Of a stretch of DNA of 64,000 nucleotides, positions 17,224-26,220 are shown piece by piece. The DNA comes from Metabacillus niabensis (lineage in GTDB: Bacteria; Bacillota; Bacilli; Bacillales; Bacillaceae): positions 1 to 64,000 of the forward strand of contig NZ_JAIVLH010000019.1 of NCBI RefSeq assembly GCF_020524345.1. Reading direction: 5' to 3'. The position numbers and the translations under genes were made by a program. Within the stretch, counting starts at the first letter, position 1. Each line of letters opens with the position of its first letter. Below the pieces are notes generated by a model. That model did no database searches. It was not told the origin of the DNA and worked only from the letters and a program-made list of their open reading frames with translations.

Positions 17224-18216
17224 ATGACATGCAAAGCGAACAATGGGCGTTATAAAGAAATGAGATATAATCGTGTTGGAAGATCAGGTCTACTGCTGCC
17301 GGCTATTTCACTAGGATTATGGCATAACTTCGGTGGTGTGGATTCTTTTGAAAATGGAAGAGCCATGCTGCGCAGAGCGTTTGATTTAGGAATTACTCAT
17401 TTTGATTTAGCCAATAATTACGGCCCTCCTCCTGGAAGTGCTGAGGAGATGTTCGGAAAGATTTTAAAAACTGACTTTGCGCCATATCGCGATGAACTCG
17501 TCATTTCTACAAAAGCCGGCTATCATATGTGGGATGGACCATATGGTGAGTGGGGATCTAAGAAATACTTGATTGCAAGTCTTGATCAAAGCTTGAAAAG
17601 AATGGGCCTTGATTATGTTGATGTTTTTTATTCGCATCGCCCAGACCCAAATACACCGCTTGAAGAAACAATGGGAGCTCTTGACCAAATTGTCCGTCAA
17701 GGAAAAGCTTTATATGTAGGGATTTCCAGTTATGATGCTGAACAAACAGCTGAAGCTGTGAAAATACTAAATGACCTAGGTACTCCACTGTTAATTCATC
17801 AACCAAGTTATTCGATGTTCAATCGTTGGATAGAAAATGGACTGCAGGACGTGTTGCAGGAAAACGGGGTAGGTTCCATTGCATTCTGTCCATTAGAACA
17901 AGGACTATTAACAAATAAATACATCTCTGGAATCCCGACAGATTCAAGAGCGGCCAAAGCAAATACATTCCTTAATGAAGAACGAGTAACAGAGGATGTC
18001 ATTAGCAAAGTAAAGCAATTAAATGAAATCGCTCAAAACCGCGATCAAAATCTGGCACAAATGGCCTTAGCTTGGGTCCTGCGCGAAGGCAGAGTCACAT
18101 CCGCCTTAATCGGAGCTAGCAAAGTAAGTCAAATAGAAGAAAACGTCGCAGCCCTTCATCATTTAGAATTTAGTAAGGAAGAGCTATCACAGATTGAGAG
18201 AATACTAAAAGGTTAA
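17224..18216 (+). CDS. aldo/keto reductase (YghZ/AKR14-like)
   Basis: This 330-aa reductase has the AKR tetrad Asp61, Tyr66, Lys97 and His138. The NNYGPPPGSAEE segment after Asp61 is characteristic of the YghZ (L-glyceraldehyde 3-phosphate reductase, AKR14) group. ATG 17224 lies 10 nt after AAAGGGG. It sits downstream of the sugar ABC operon behind a terminator, so it may be expressed separately or by read-through. It could reduce an aldose brought in by the transporter; that is inference from position only. Confidence 0.9.
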   Translation: MTCKANNGRYKEMRYNRVGRSGLLLPAISLGLWHNFGGVDSFENGRAMLRRAFDLGITHFDLANNYGPPPGSAEEMFGKILKTDFAPYRDELVISTKAGYHMWDGPYGEWGSKKYLIASLDQSLKRMGLDYVDVFYSHRPDPNTPLEETMGALDQIVRQGKALYVGISSYDAEQTAEAVKILNDLGTPLLIHQPSYSMFNRWIENGLQDVLQENGVGSIAFCPLEQGLLTNKYISGIPTDSRAAKANTFLNEERVTEDVISKVKQLNEIAQNRDQNLAQMALAWVLREGRVTSALIGASKVSQIEENVAALHHLEFSKEELSQIERILKG

Positions 18217-18229
18217 AGGAAATACTCGA

Positions 18230-18260
18230 GAAATCAGCTTAATGGAGCTGATTTCTTTTT
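18230..18260 (+). terminator. aldo/keto reductase terminator
   Basis: Perfect 10-bp stem GAAATCAGCT/AGCTGATTTC (18230-18239 with 18246-18255) followed by T-run. Confidence 0.9.
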
Positions 18261-18269
18261 AGTTTTTAG

Positions 18270-18288
18270 TTAATTAAACGTTTGTTTA
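18270..18288. promoter_or_regulatory. shared AT-rich operator-like palindrome, copy 1
   Basis: TTAATTAAACGTTTGTTTA is identical at 31442-31460. Its core TTAAAC-GTTTGTTTAA is a near-palindrome like TetR-family operators. It sits here between a terminator and the 52-bp repeat array, where no promoter is evident. Confidence 0.35.
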
Positions 18289-18330
18289 AGGGCATTATTG
18301 CCCTATTTTTTGATTCGGACGTATAGAAAT

Positions 18331-18976
18331 GTCTTTTATTAGGGGATGAAAGACATTTGGGTGGAGAGAGCAGAAAGAAAAGTCTTTCACTAGGTGGATG
18401 AAAGACTTTTGGGTGGAGAGGCCAGGTGGAAAAGTCTTTCACTAGGTAGATGAAAGACATTTGGGTGGAGAGGCTAGGTAGAAATGTCTTTCATTAGGTG
18501 GATGAAAGACATTTGGGTGGAGAGAGCAGAAAGAAAAGTCTTTCACTAGGTAGATGAAAGACATTTGGGTGGAGAGAGCAGAAAGAAAAGTCTTTCATTT
18601 GGTGGATGAAAGACATTTGGGTGGAGAGGCTAGGTGGAAAAGTCTTTCACTAGGTAGATGAAAGACATTTGGGTGGAGAGGCTAGATAGAAAAGTCTTTC
18701 ATTAGGTGGATGAAAGACATTTGGGTGGAGAGGCTAGGTAGAAATGTCTTTCATTAGGTGGATGAAAGACATTTGGGTGGAGAGGCTAGGTAGAAATGTC
18801 TTTCATTAGGTGGATGAAAGACATTTGGGTGGAGAGAGCAGAAAGAAAAGTCTTTCACTAGGTAGATGAAAGACATTTGGGTGGAGAGAGCAGAAAGAAA
18901 AGTCTTTCACTAGGTGGATGAAAGACATTTGGGTGGAGAGAGCAGAAAAAAGTCTTTCACTAGGTGGATGAAAGAC
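18331..18976. repeat. 52-bp palindromic tandem repeat array, 13 copies
   Basis: The palindrome GTCTTTCAY-n7-RTGAAAGAC begins at 18331, 18382, 18434, 18486, 18538, 18590, 18642, 18694, 18746, 18798, 18850, 18902 and 18952. The step is exactly 52 bp except for 51 (first) and 50 (last). The linkers all start ATTTGGGTGGAGAG (or TTTTGGG) and end in one of two types: A (AGCAGAAAGAAAA) or B (GCTAGGTAGAAAT and close variants). Along the array they run A B B A A B B B B A A A. 52 is not a multiple of 3, so this is not a protein repeat. The family recurs at 121-308. Confidence 0.97.
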
Positions 18977-19121
18977 TTTTGGGTTAGAAGAAACAAGGAG
19001 TAAATTCTTCATCTGAGTAAAAATAAGTTCGTACTAGAAAGTTAGACTTCATAAAGTAATTTACAAGAGTTTTCAAAAAACGTATCATTTTTATAAATAG
19101 AAAAAATACGGGAGCGGAACA

Positions 19122-19511
19122 ATGAAAGAATTAACCTTCAAATCTTACGATCAATTTTTACAATTCAACGAACATAAAGCAATGGAAAAGGCAATCATGA
19201 AAGGACTTCAGGGAGAGGAATTAGAGACATTCAAACATGAATTCCAAGAAAGAGCCAAAGCGATGTGGAAAGAGTACGACTGTGATCATTGGGTACAAAA
19301 GCATGGATATGTCATCATAAACGTATGGAAAGACGGCATAGGGAAGAGAAAAATAACAAGAGGCAGACCCAAAAAACTAGACTCAGAAAAATACATACAT
19401 TCTGTCCACGTAAGGTTAGATGATGAAGCATATCGTAAACTCACAAACCACTGCCAGGCAAATCAAATGGATGTTTCTGAAGCAATTCGGGATCTTATTA
19501 AAACACTATAG
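19122..19511 (+). CDS. hypothetical protein with C-terminal RHH-like domain
   Basis: This 129-aa protein has a charged helical N-terminal part (residues 1-75), a basic AT-hook-like RGRPKK (about residues 82-87), and a C-terminal segment (about 95-129) reading as strand-helix-helix, as in ribbon-helix-helix DNA-binding proteins. GGAG lies 8 nt before ATG 19122. It sits alone, immediately downstream of the 13-copy repeat array. DNA binding is likely; the target is unknown. Confidence 0.65.
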   Translation: MKELTFKSYDQFLQFNEHKAMEKAIMKGLQGEELETFKHEFQERAKAMWKEYDCDHWVQKHGYVIINVWKDGIGKRKITRGRPKKLDSEKYIHSVHVRLDDEAYRKLTNHCQANQMDVSEAIRDLIKTL

Positions 19512-19722
19512 GTTCAACAAATAGGAGATTTAACAAGTGAAATTGTTTGAATCTTCTTTTTGTTTGTGAAAATATTGTGAATAAATGTAGACAAATTCCA
19601 TAATTTGAAATATAGCTCTTTTCTCTGTTTATTTTTTGTGATACATTAATTATTGTGGTTGATAATCAATCTCAACAGGTACAAAAGATAGAAAAAGCAA
19701 GGTTCTTTTTTTTGATGTTTGA

Positions 19723-19739
19723 TGATAATGATTATCATC
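19723..19739. promoter_or_regulatory. Fur box upstream of yclNOP
   Basis: TGATAATGATTATCATC is a near-perfect inverted repeat matching the Fur consensus (GATAATGATTATCATTATC). It lies 248 bp before yclN, with an interspersed repeat in between. A further weak half-site (TTGATAATCAATC) is near 19659. The rest of 19512-19987 contains no gene. Confidence 0.85.
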
Positions 19740-19791
19740 TGTATTAGGAAGTTTAATAGAATCAATTATTGAATTTTGAACTTAGTTTGAG

Positions 19792-19914
19792 TGTCTAGCT
19801 CCAGCGCCTAGCCCCTCGAGGTCATAAGTCAATTTGGAATGGAAGGCAAAAGGACGCCTTCCATTCCAAATCGCCTTATTTGCCCAAGGCTGATCAAGGC
19901 GCTTGCGCTTTTCT
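19792..19914 (+). repeat. interspersed 'TGTCTAGCTCC' repeat, short copy
   Basis: This 123-bp copy shares both ends with 15168-15346. It has a perfect 16-bp hairpin (19832-19847 with 19856-19871). The preceding 15 bp (ACTTAGTTTG) are also similar in both copies. It separates the Fur box from yclN and so would lie in the yclN mRNA leader. Confidence 0.88.
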
Positions 19915-19987
19915 GAATAGATTCAACTTGGAATAATAATTGTTTGCAATTGTTGTGCTGAGAATAAAGACGTGATGAGGGTTTTAC

Positions 19988-20941
19988 ATGAGATTATGGA
20001 TGTTAGGAATTGTAGCTATTGTCCTGTCATTTATCTCGCTATTTATCGGAGCAATTGATATAACACCGCTTGATTTACTAGATTGGGAATCAGATGAAAC
20101 ACAAATTTTCCTTATAAGTCGGGTACCAAGATTAATTGCCATTATATTAGCAGGGGCAGGGATGAGTATTGCCGGCTTAATTATGCAGTCTTTAAGCCGA
20201 AATAAGTTTGTTTCACCAACAACTGCCGGGACATTGGATGCAGCAAAACTAGGTATTTTAATTTCAATGTTATTTTTTACAAATGTAACGTATACACAGC
20301 AAGTGATCTTTAGTTTTGCCTTTGCTCTGGCAGGAACATTCGTATTTATGCAAATATTGGATCGTATTAAATTTAAGGATGTCATTTTTGTCCCGTTAAT
20401 TGGGATTATGTATGGAAATATTTTGTCTTCCATTACAACATTCTTAGGATATGAAGCTGATCTATTGCAAAATATCTCTTCATGGCTTATGGGCAGCTTC
20501 ACGTTAGTGATTGCTGGCCGATATGAGCTTTTATATGTTAGTATTCCAGCTGTCATTCTTGCGTATCTTTATGCAAATAAGTTCACAGTCGCAGGAATGG
20601 GAGAAGATTTCGCGAAGAATCTGGGTTTAAGTTATAAGCTGGTGCTTAATACTGGCTTAATCCTTGTTGCGATTATTTCGACAACAGTAGTCCTCACAGT
20701 TGGTGTCATTCCGTTCTTAGGGCTGATTGTGCCAAATATTGTTTCTCTTTATTTAGGGGATAACTTACGTAAAACGATTCCACATACAGCTGTGTTAGGG
20801 GTTGTTTTCTTATTAATATGTGACATTCTAGGACGTATCATTATTCATCCTTATGAGATTCCAGTTAATGTAACTGTGGCAGTAATAGGCAGTGCGATCT
20901 TCTTAACGATGTTACTTAGGGGGAGAGCATATGCGAAATAG
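19988..20941 (+). CDS. yclN: siderophore ABC permease YclN-like
   Basis: This 317-aa FecCD-family permease with about nine membrane helices is closest, from memory, to YclN, one half of the YclNOPQ importer for petrobactin-type (catecholate/citrate) siderophores in B. subtilis. Length and gene order (permease, permease, ATPase, binding protein) match. ATG 19988 has a weak GATGAGGG upstream. It overlaps yclO by 11 nt. A Fur box lies at 19723-19739, implying iron repression. Confidence 0.9.
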   Translation: MRLWMLGIVAIVLSFISLFIGAIDITPLDLLDWESDETQIFLISRVPRLIAIILAGAGMSIAGLIMQSLSRNKFVSPTTAGTLDAAKLGILISMLFFTNVTYTQQVIFSFAFALAGTFVFMQILDRIKFKDVIFVPLIGIMYGNILSSITTFLGYEADLLQNISSWLMGSFTLVIAGRYELLYVSIPAVILAYLYANKFTVAGMGEDFAKNLGLSYKLVLNTGLILVAIISTTVVLTVGVIPFLGLIVPNIVSLYLGDNLRKTIPHTAVLGVVFLLICDILGRIIIHPYEIPVNVTVAVIGSAIFLTMLLRGRAYAK

Positions 20942-21884
20942 AACCAAACTGATAATACTAGCAGTGATTGCAATTGTATGTATTTTGCTTTATGGCTTTT
21001 ATGATATAAAAGGCGGCTTTGATTATGCCTTTCCAAAACGTATGCTCCGAGTTTCAGCAATGATTGTAACAGGAATTGCAATTGCTTATTCGACCGTTGT
21101 GTTCCAAACCATTACGCATAATCGAATATTAACGCCTTCAGTAATGGGACTTGATTCTATGTATCAAGTTGTACAAACATTAATCTACTTTTTTGCAGGT
21201 TCGATGTCTGTATGGGTGTTAAATAAATACTTAAACTTTGGTGCTGCGATTTTGGCGATGGTTATCTTTGCCTTAGTTTTATATCGATTTTTGTTTAGAG
21301 CAGATAAGCATCCGATTTATTTTCTTCTATTAATAGGGATGATTATAGGTACACTTCTTGGAAGCTTTGTCACATTCCTGCAAGTATTGATTGATCCTGT
21401 TGAATATTTAAGTCTTCAAAGCCGTTTGTTTGCGACCTTTACGAACGTAAAAGCGGAGTTGCTGTTTATATCAATTGGCATCCTGTTCTTTGCATTCCTT
21501 TATGGTTACTTTATTATGGGGAAACTCGATGTCATGTCACTTGGACGCGAAAATGCGATGAATCTGGGGATTAACTATGACGGTATGGTCATGAAGATCT
21601 TAATATTATCGTCTGTATTAATCGCCACATCGACAGCGCTTGTTGGGCCTATTACATTTTTTGGCTTAATCGTTGTCAATCTTTCTTATCAATATTTGTC
21701 GACATATAAACACTCGATCCACATATTAGGGGCCAGTTTGATCAGTATCATTGCATTGGTCGGCGGTAATTTCCTTGTGGAACATATTTTTGAGTTGCGC
21801 ACAACATTAAGTGTCATTATTAACTTCATTGGTGGTATTTACTTTATTTATTTATTACTTAAAGAAAGTAGGGCAGCAGGATGA
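20931..21884 (+). CDS. yclO: siderophore ABC permease YclO-like
   Basis: This 317-aa FecCD-family permease pairs with the yclN product to form the membrane channel. ATG 20931 overlaps the yclN end by 11 nt, with AGGGGGAG upstream, and its own stop overlaps yclP by 4 nt (ATGA). The three genes are translationally coupled. Confidence 0.9.
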   Translation: MRNRTKLIILAVIAIVCILLYGFYDIKGGFDYAFPKRMLRVSAMIVTGIAIAYSTVVFQTITHNRILTPSVMGLDSMYQVVQTLIYFFAGSMSVWVLNKYLNFGAAILAMVIFALVLYRFLFRADKHPIYFLLLIGMIIGTLLGSFVTFLQVLIDPVEYLSLQSRLFATFTNVKAELLFISIGILFFAFLYGYFIMGKLDVMSLGRENAMNLGINYDGMVMKILILSSVLIATSTALVGPITFFGLIVVNLSYQYLSTYKHSIHILGASLISIIALVGGNFLVEHIFELRTTLSVIINFIGGIYFIYLLLKESRAAG

Positions 21885-22648
21885 TTGAAATCAAAGGATT
21901 AACTAAACAATTTGGTAAAAAACCTGTTGTAGAGGATGTTACTGTCACAATCGAGCCTGGAACCATTACATCGTTTATTGGGCCAAATGGTGCTGGTAAG
22001 TCAACACTTCTTTCTATGGTGAGCCGTTTATTAGAGGCTGATACAGGTGAAGTATTACTCGATCAGAATGATGTGAAAAAGTGGAAGTCTTCTGAATTTG
22101 CGAAGCGTGTATCGATTTTGAAACAAGCAAACTATCTTAATGTGCGTTTAACAGTACGTGAGCTTGTAGCTTTTGGTAGGTATCCGTATTCAAAGGGGCG
22201 TCTAACTGCTGAAGATGAAAAATTTGTTGATCAAGCAATCGAATATATGAATCTAGCTGAGATGCAGGACAAATTTTTAGATGAACTGTCAGGTGGTCAA
22301 AAACAGCGTGCATTTATTGCGATGGTTATTGCTCAGGATACAGATTATGTCCTGCTGGATGAGCCTTTAAATAACTTGGATATGAAGCATTCTGTGCAAA
22401 TTATGAAAATCCTTCGTAAACTAGTAGATGAACTTGGCAAAACCGTTGTCATTGTTTTGCACGACATTAACTTTGCTTCTGTTTATTCAGATCGTATTGT
22501 TGCGTTAAAGAATGGCAAGCTGATGAAAAACGGGCCAACCCATGAAATCATTAATTCTGATGCATTACGTGAAATTTATGATATGGATATTCCGATTCAG
22601 GAACAGAATGGATGCAGAATATGTGTGTATTTTAACTCACATACGTAA
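21881..22648 (+). CDS. yclP: siderophore ABC ATPase YclP-like
   Basis: This 255-aa ABC ATPase has the Walker A motif GPNGAGKST (about residues 34-42), the signature LSGGQKQR (about 136-143), Walker B (YVLLDEP) and the switch His in VLHD. It energises siderophore import through YclN/YclO. It starts by a 4-nt overlap with yclO. A terminator follows 8 nt after the stop, so yclQ is a separate unit. Confidence 0.93.
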   Translation: MIEIKGLTKQFGKKPVVEDVTVTIEPGTITSFIGPNGAGKSTLLSMVSRLLEADTGEVLLDQNDVKKWKSSEFAKRVSILKQANYLNVRLTVRELVAFGRYPYSKGRLTAEDEKFVDQAIEYMNLAEMQDKFLDELSGGQKQRAFIAMVIAQDTDYVLLDEPLNNLDMKHSVQIMKILRKLVDELGKTVVIVLHDINFASVYSDRIVALKNGKLMKNGPTHEIINSDALREIYDMDIPIQEQNGCRICVYFNSHT

Positions 22649-22655
22649 AAGTTTG

Positions 22656-22682
22656 CCTGGAGAATGAACTTCTCCAGGTTTG
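22656..22682 (+). terminator. yclNOP terminator
   Basis: Perfect 8-bp stem (22656-22663 with 22671-22678), then T-rich tail. Confidence 0.75.
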
Positions 22683-22747
22683 ATTTCAAGCATGTTAAAA
22701 AATTTACAGCATGGTTACAAGAGCTTCAAAAAGATGACAAAAAGCTA

Positions 22748-22808
22748 TTGACATTAAAACTTTAATGGAGCATAATGATAATCGTTATCAATGATAATGA
22801 TTATCATT
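22748..22808 (+). promoter_or_regulatory. yclQ promoter with overlapping double Fur box
   Basis: A sigma-A promoter, TTGACA (22748-22753) and CATAAT (22771-22776) at 17-nt spacing, runs directly into two overlapping Fur boxes (TGATAATCGTTATCA at 22776-22790; TGATAATGATTATCA at 22792-22806). Fur bound here would cover the -10 and start site. This gives yclQ its own strongly iron-repressed promoter. Confidence 0.9.
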
Positions 22809-22844
22809 AACAATAAATAATATAGAAGAGGGAGAGAAAGACAA

Positions 22845-23888
22845 ATGAAAAAAAGAAATTTATTTATCGCGTTGTTAGCAGCTATGATGTTACTACTTGC
22901 TGCTTGTGGATCTAACGAAGAGGCTTCAACAGATGAATCAACTGAAAAGGAAACAACTGCAGTTGAAGGTCAAGCTGAAGAAACACCTGGAGCAGAATCT
23001 GAAGGTCCTGCATATCCAATGACTGTATCTCCAACAGTTGCTTCAGTTGAAGGGGAAGAAGCAGCAATTAACTTTGAAGATGTTGAATTTGATAAAATGC
23101 CAGAAAAAATTGCTGTATTCGATTACGGTTTCTTAGATACGTTAGATGCTCTAGGTGTTGAAGGAATTGTTGGGGTTGCAAAAGATTCTTCCCTACCAGC
23201 TCACCTTGAAAAATACGCTTCTGACGAGTATCAAAGTGTTGGTGGTTTAAAAGAGCCATTGCTTGAAGATATCGCTGAAATGGCTCCGGATGTTATCTTT
23301 ATCTCTGGACGTCAATCAGCATTCTATGAAGAATTAAAAGAAATCGCTCCTGTTGTATTTGTTGGTACTTCTCAAGATGACTACTGGAACACATTCTTAT
23401 CTTCAGTGGATCTAGCAGCAAAAATGTTCGGTAAAGAAGCAGAAGCTGAAGAATACACTGCGAAATTTGATTCAGCTTTAGAAGAAATCAATACGTTAGC
23501 TGGAAACTATGACACTTCATTAGTAACAATGTACAACGAAGGTAAATTATCCGGTTTCGCGAAAGACTCTCGCTTTGGTTATATTTATGATATTTACGGG
23601 TTCAAACCTGTAACAGATAATATCGAATCTTCTTCTCACGGTTCTAATTTCGGTTTCGAAGCAATCTTAGATTTAAACCCACAAGTATTATTCGTTATTG
23701 ATCGTACAGCAGCTGTTGGTGATGAGTCTAATATCGATACTGACATGGAAAATGACATCATTAAGAAAACAGACGCTTATCAAAACGAAAAAATCGTATA
23801 CTTAGATGGCCCACTATGGTACCTAAGCGGAGGCGGTTTACAATCTGAACTCGCAAAAATCGAAGAAGTATTAGCTGAACTAAAATAA
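22845..23888 (+). CDS. yclQ: siderophore-binding lipoprotein YclQ-like
   Basis: This 347-aa lipoprotein has a signal peptide with lipobox LLAAC (Cys21), an acidic low-complexity spacer (about residues 23-60), and a periplasmic-binding (type III, siderophore) domain. It captures the Fe-siderophore for YclNOP. It is about 30 aa longer than B. subtilis YclQ, mostly in the Glu/Thr-rich linker. It has its own Fur-controlled promoter behind the yclP terminator, which would allow excess binding protein. Confidence 0.9.
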   Translation: MKKRNLFIALLAAMMLLLAACGSNEEASTDESTEKETTAVEGQAEETPGAESEGPAYPMTVSPTVASVEGEEAAINFEDVEFDKMPEKIAVFDYGFLDTLDALGVEGIVGVAKDSSLPAHLEKYASDEYQSVGGLKEPLLEDIAEMAPDVIFISGRQSAFYEELKEIAPVVFVGTSQDDYWNTFLSSVDLAAKMFGKEAEAEEYTAKFDSALEEINTLAGNYDTSLVTMYNEGKLSGFAKDSRFGYIYDIYGFKPVTDNIESSSHGSNFGFEAILDLNPQVLFVIDRTAAVGDESNIDTDMENDIIKKTDAYQNEKIVYLDGPLWYLSGGGLQSELAKIEEVLAELK

Positions 23889-23908
23889 AAAAATAATAAG
23901 TTAAAAAA

Positions 23909-23952
23909 GACTGCCTTAAAAGTTAGTGAAAACTGAAGGCAGTCTCTTTTTC
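23909..23952 (+). terminator. yclQ terminator
   Basis: AGACTGCCTT (23909-23918) pairs with AAGGCAGTCT (23936-23945), then a T-run. Confidence 0.85.
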
Positions 23953-24117
23953 TTTCTAGCAATTCAAAATATATGTTGTTACTTGATTAGTAATGTTGGT
24001 TGCAAGCAACTCTATAAAAACATGATAGTGGAATAGAATGGACTACTTCCCACAAACAAGCCGAACTTTTGTTCCACCATATTATCCCATATGGTATAAT
24101 ATGAAAAAACGCTTGGA

Positions 24118-26181
24118 GTGGTTTCTATTTTTAAGCTAGAGGAAATATTCAAAGGTAAAAGCTCCTCTTTTTTAGAAAAAGAAGAGCGAAGATTAATAGA
24201 ATTATATAGCCTTAATTTGATCCATACTCCAAATGAACAATCTTTTGATCGTATTACAGAATTGGCCAGTCGCATTTTCCAGGCGCCAATCTCTCTTATT
24301 TCATTACTTACAGAGGATAAACAATGGTTTAAATCATGTGTAGGTCTGACCGGAGAGTTATTAACCGAAAGATCAACAAACCGGGATGAATCAATCTGTC
24401 AGCATGTATTACTTGATGGAGAGCCATTAGTCATTGAAGACACACATCTCGATGAGCGATTTAAACATAATCCTTTAGTTATACAACATCAAGTTCGCTT
24501 TTACGCAGGAGCGCCGATCATAACAAAAAATCATCATACAATAGGTACTCTTTGTATTATCGATGTGAAGCCGCGCACTTTTACTGAGGATGAATTACTA
24601 ACATTAGTTGACTTAAGCAAGTGGGTCAACACCGAAATAGAACTCAGGGCAGACTTACTTGAAAGAACGATGAATGAACAATCGATTCGCACTCTATATG
24701 AAGTAACAAGCAATAATTTTTTATCTTTTCATGAAAAATTAAAGAGACTGCTCAAAATTGGATGTGAACGCTTTCGTTTGACAGATGGAAATATTTCGAG
24801 GATCACCGGGGATGTTTATGAAATTCTCCAAACAATTAGTGAGTCATCTAATTTTAGAAAAATCGGTGATATACTTCCACTTCATCAAACGTGTGCCGGA
24901 AAAGTTATCGAGACACTTGAGCCTGTTCATATAAAACAATCTGCTTTAGAAACAGAATCAGCTATGATAAATGAATATGTTGGTGCACCTATATTTGTTA
25001 ATAACGCATTTTATGGAACATTTTGCTTTTTCTCCACAGATCAAACATTTCGAACAATTACCAACTCTGATCTTGAGTTTTTACAACTAATGACACAGTG
25101 GGTTGGCTATGAAATCGAACGATTACTGGTGCATACAGAATTGAGTGAGAGCCAGGAGCGGTTTCAGCAAATCGCAAACAATATTAAGGATGCATTTTGG
25201 ATATTTGATGTTGAGGAAAACCGGTTGCTGTATATGAGTTCAGCTTGGGAAGGAATTACCGGAAGAACATGTGAGCAATTTATAGAAGACAAAACCTTAT
25301 GGGATAATATTATGCTTCCTGAAGATCGAGATGAAACGATGGAGCAATTCCAAAACATTGGGGAAAATAAAGAATTTGATTATAGGCTCACACATACGGA
25401 TGGTACAATTCGCTGGGTTCGGAATCGAATCGTACCTGTCTTCAATAAAGATGGTGACTTATATCGAGTGGTGGGGGTAGCTGCTGATATAACTGATGCC
25501 AAGTTAAATCAAGACTTAATAAGGAAATCGGATAAACTCGCCGCTGTTAGCCAGCTGGCTGCTAGTATCGCCCATGAAATAAGAAATCCATTGACAAGTG
25601 TTAAGGGCTTTATACAGTTAAAGCATAATGAAAGTTGTTCTTTTAAAGAGCTTATTTTATCTGAGCTCGGGCAAATAGAGGATTTTATCAATGAAATACT
25701 GATTTTAGCTAATTCTCATCTTGGTATCCAACTGAATCACCATAATGTGATTGACATCATGTCTGAAGTTTTACATGCCAATAAGGAAGTAAGTCAACTA
25801 TTTCATATTACATTTGAATATGATCCTAGAGCAAATGTAGAAATCATCTGTGACGAGAATCAATTAAAATTGGTCTTCCAGAATATCATTAGTAATGCAA
25901 TTGAATCCATGTCAAATGGCGGTACCATTCAGATCGGGATTGGAATGGAAAATGAAGAATATATTTATATTCATGTAAAAGATCAGGGTGTTGGAATAGC
26001 GCAGGAAAGGATCGCTAAGCTTGGTGAACCCTATTACTCCAATAAAGAAAAAGGAAGCGGATTGGGCCTAATGATAAGTTATAAAATTATTGAAAATCAT
26101 AAAGGGAAAATCTTCTTCACTAGTGAACTTGAAAAAGGAACAACAGTGAAAATCATCCTTCCGATTGAACATCAAGCATAA
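24118..26181 (+). CDS. GAF-GAF-PAS sensor histidine kinase
   Basis: This 687-aa soluble kinase has two GAF domains (about residues 40-175 and 195-345), a PAS/PAC domain (about 348-470), a HisKA domain whose H-box ([18 protein letters not shown]) is of the KinA-E sporulation-kinase type, and a C-terminal ATPase domain. No membrane segment is present, and no response regulator gene lies nearby. GTG 24118 is used; the ribosome site (TTGGAG) is so close that the true start may be slightly downstream. A -10-like TATAAT is at 24095-24100. It may feed the Spo0F phosphorelay; the signal is unknown. Confidence 0.88.
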   Translation: MVSIFKLEEIFKGKSSSFLEKEERRLIELYSLNLIHTPNEQSFDRITELASRIFQAPISLISLLTEDKQWFKSCVGLTGELLTERSTNRDESICQHVLLDGEPLVIEDTHLDERFKHNPLVIQHQVRFYAGAPIITKNHHTIGTLCIIDVKPRTFTEDELLTLVDLSKWVNTEIELRADLLERTMNEQSIRTLYEVTSNNFLSFHEKLKRLLKIGCERFRLTDGNISRITGDVYEILQTISESSNFRKIGDILPLHQTCAGKVIETLEPVHIKQSALETESAMINEYVGAPIFVNNAFYGTFCFFSTDQTFRTITNSDLEFLQLMTQWVGYEIERLLVHTELSESQERFQQIANNIKDAFWIFDVEENRLLYMSSAWEGITGRTCEQFIEDKTLWDNIMLPEDRDETMEQFQNIGENKEFDYRLTHTDGTIRWVRNRIVPVFNKDGDLYRVVGVAADITDAKLNQDLIRKSDKLAAVSQLAASIAHEIRNPLTSVKGFIQLKHNESCSFKELILSELGQIEDFINEILILANSHLGIQLNHHNVIDIMSEVLHANKEVSQLFHITFEYDPRANVEIICDENQLKLVFQNIISNAIESMSNGGTIQIGIGMENEEYIYIHVKDQGVGIAQERIAKLGEPYYSNKEKGSGLGLMISYKIIENHKGKIFFTSELEKGTTVKIILPIEHQA

Positions 26182-26192
26182 ATATTCAACTG

Positions 26193-26220
26193 AAAGGAGC
26201 GAGAAGTCGCTCCTTTTTGG
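26193..26220 (+). terminator. kinase gene terminator
   Basis: Perfect 10-bp stem AAAGGAGCGA/TCGCTCCTTT (26193-26202 with 26207-26216) and T-run. The remaining 240 bases before the next gene show nothing definite. Confidence 0.9.

Noticed and set aside
18331-18976. CRISPR array
   Set aside because: The intervals between palindromes are themselves near-identical (two linker types), and no cas gene is in the window.
18806-19012. ORF of 68 aa on the minus strand within the repeat array (and a similar one at 18266-18460)
   Set aside because: They arise from the repeats; the 52-bp period shifts the frame and there is no ribosome site.
19984-20556. 190-aa antisense ORF inside yclN
   Set aside because: Shadow of a conserved membrane-protein gene; composition (Ile/Asn/Pro-rich) is that of an antisense frame.
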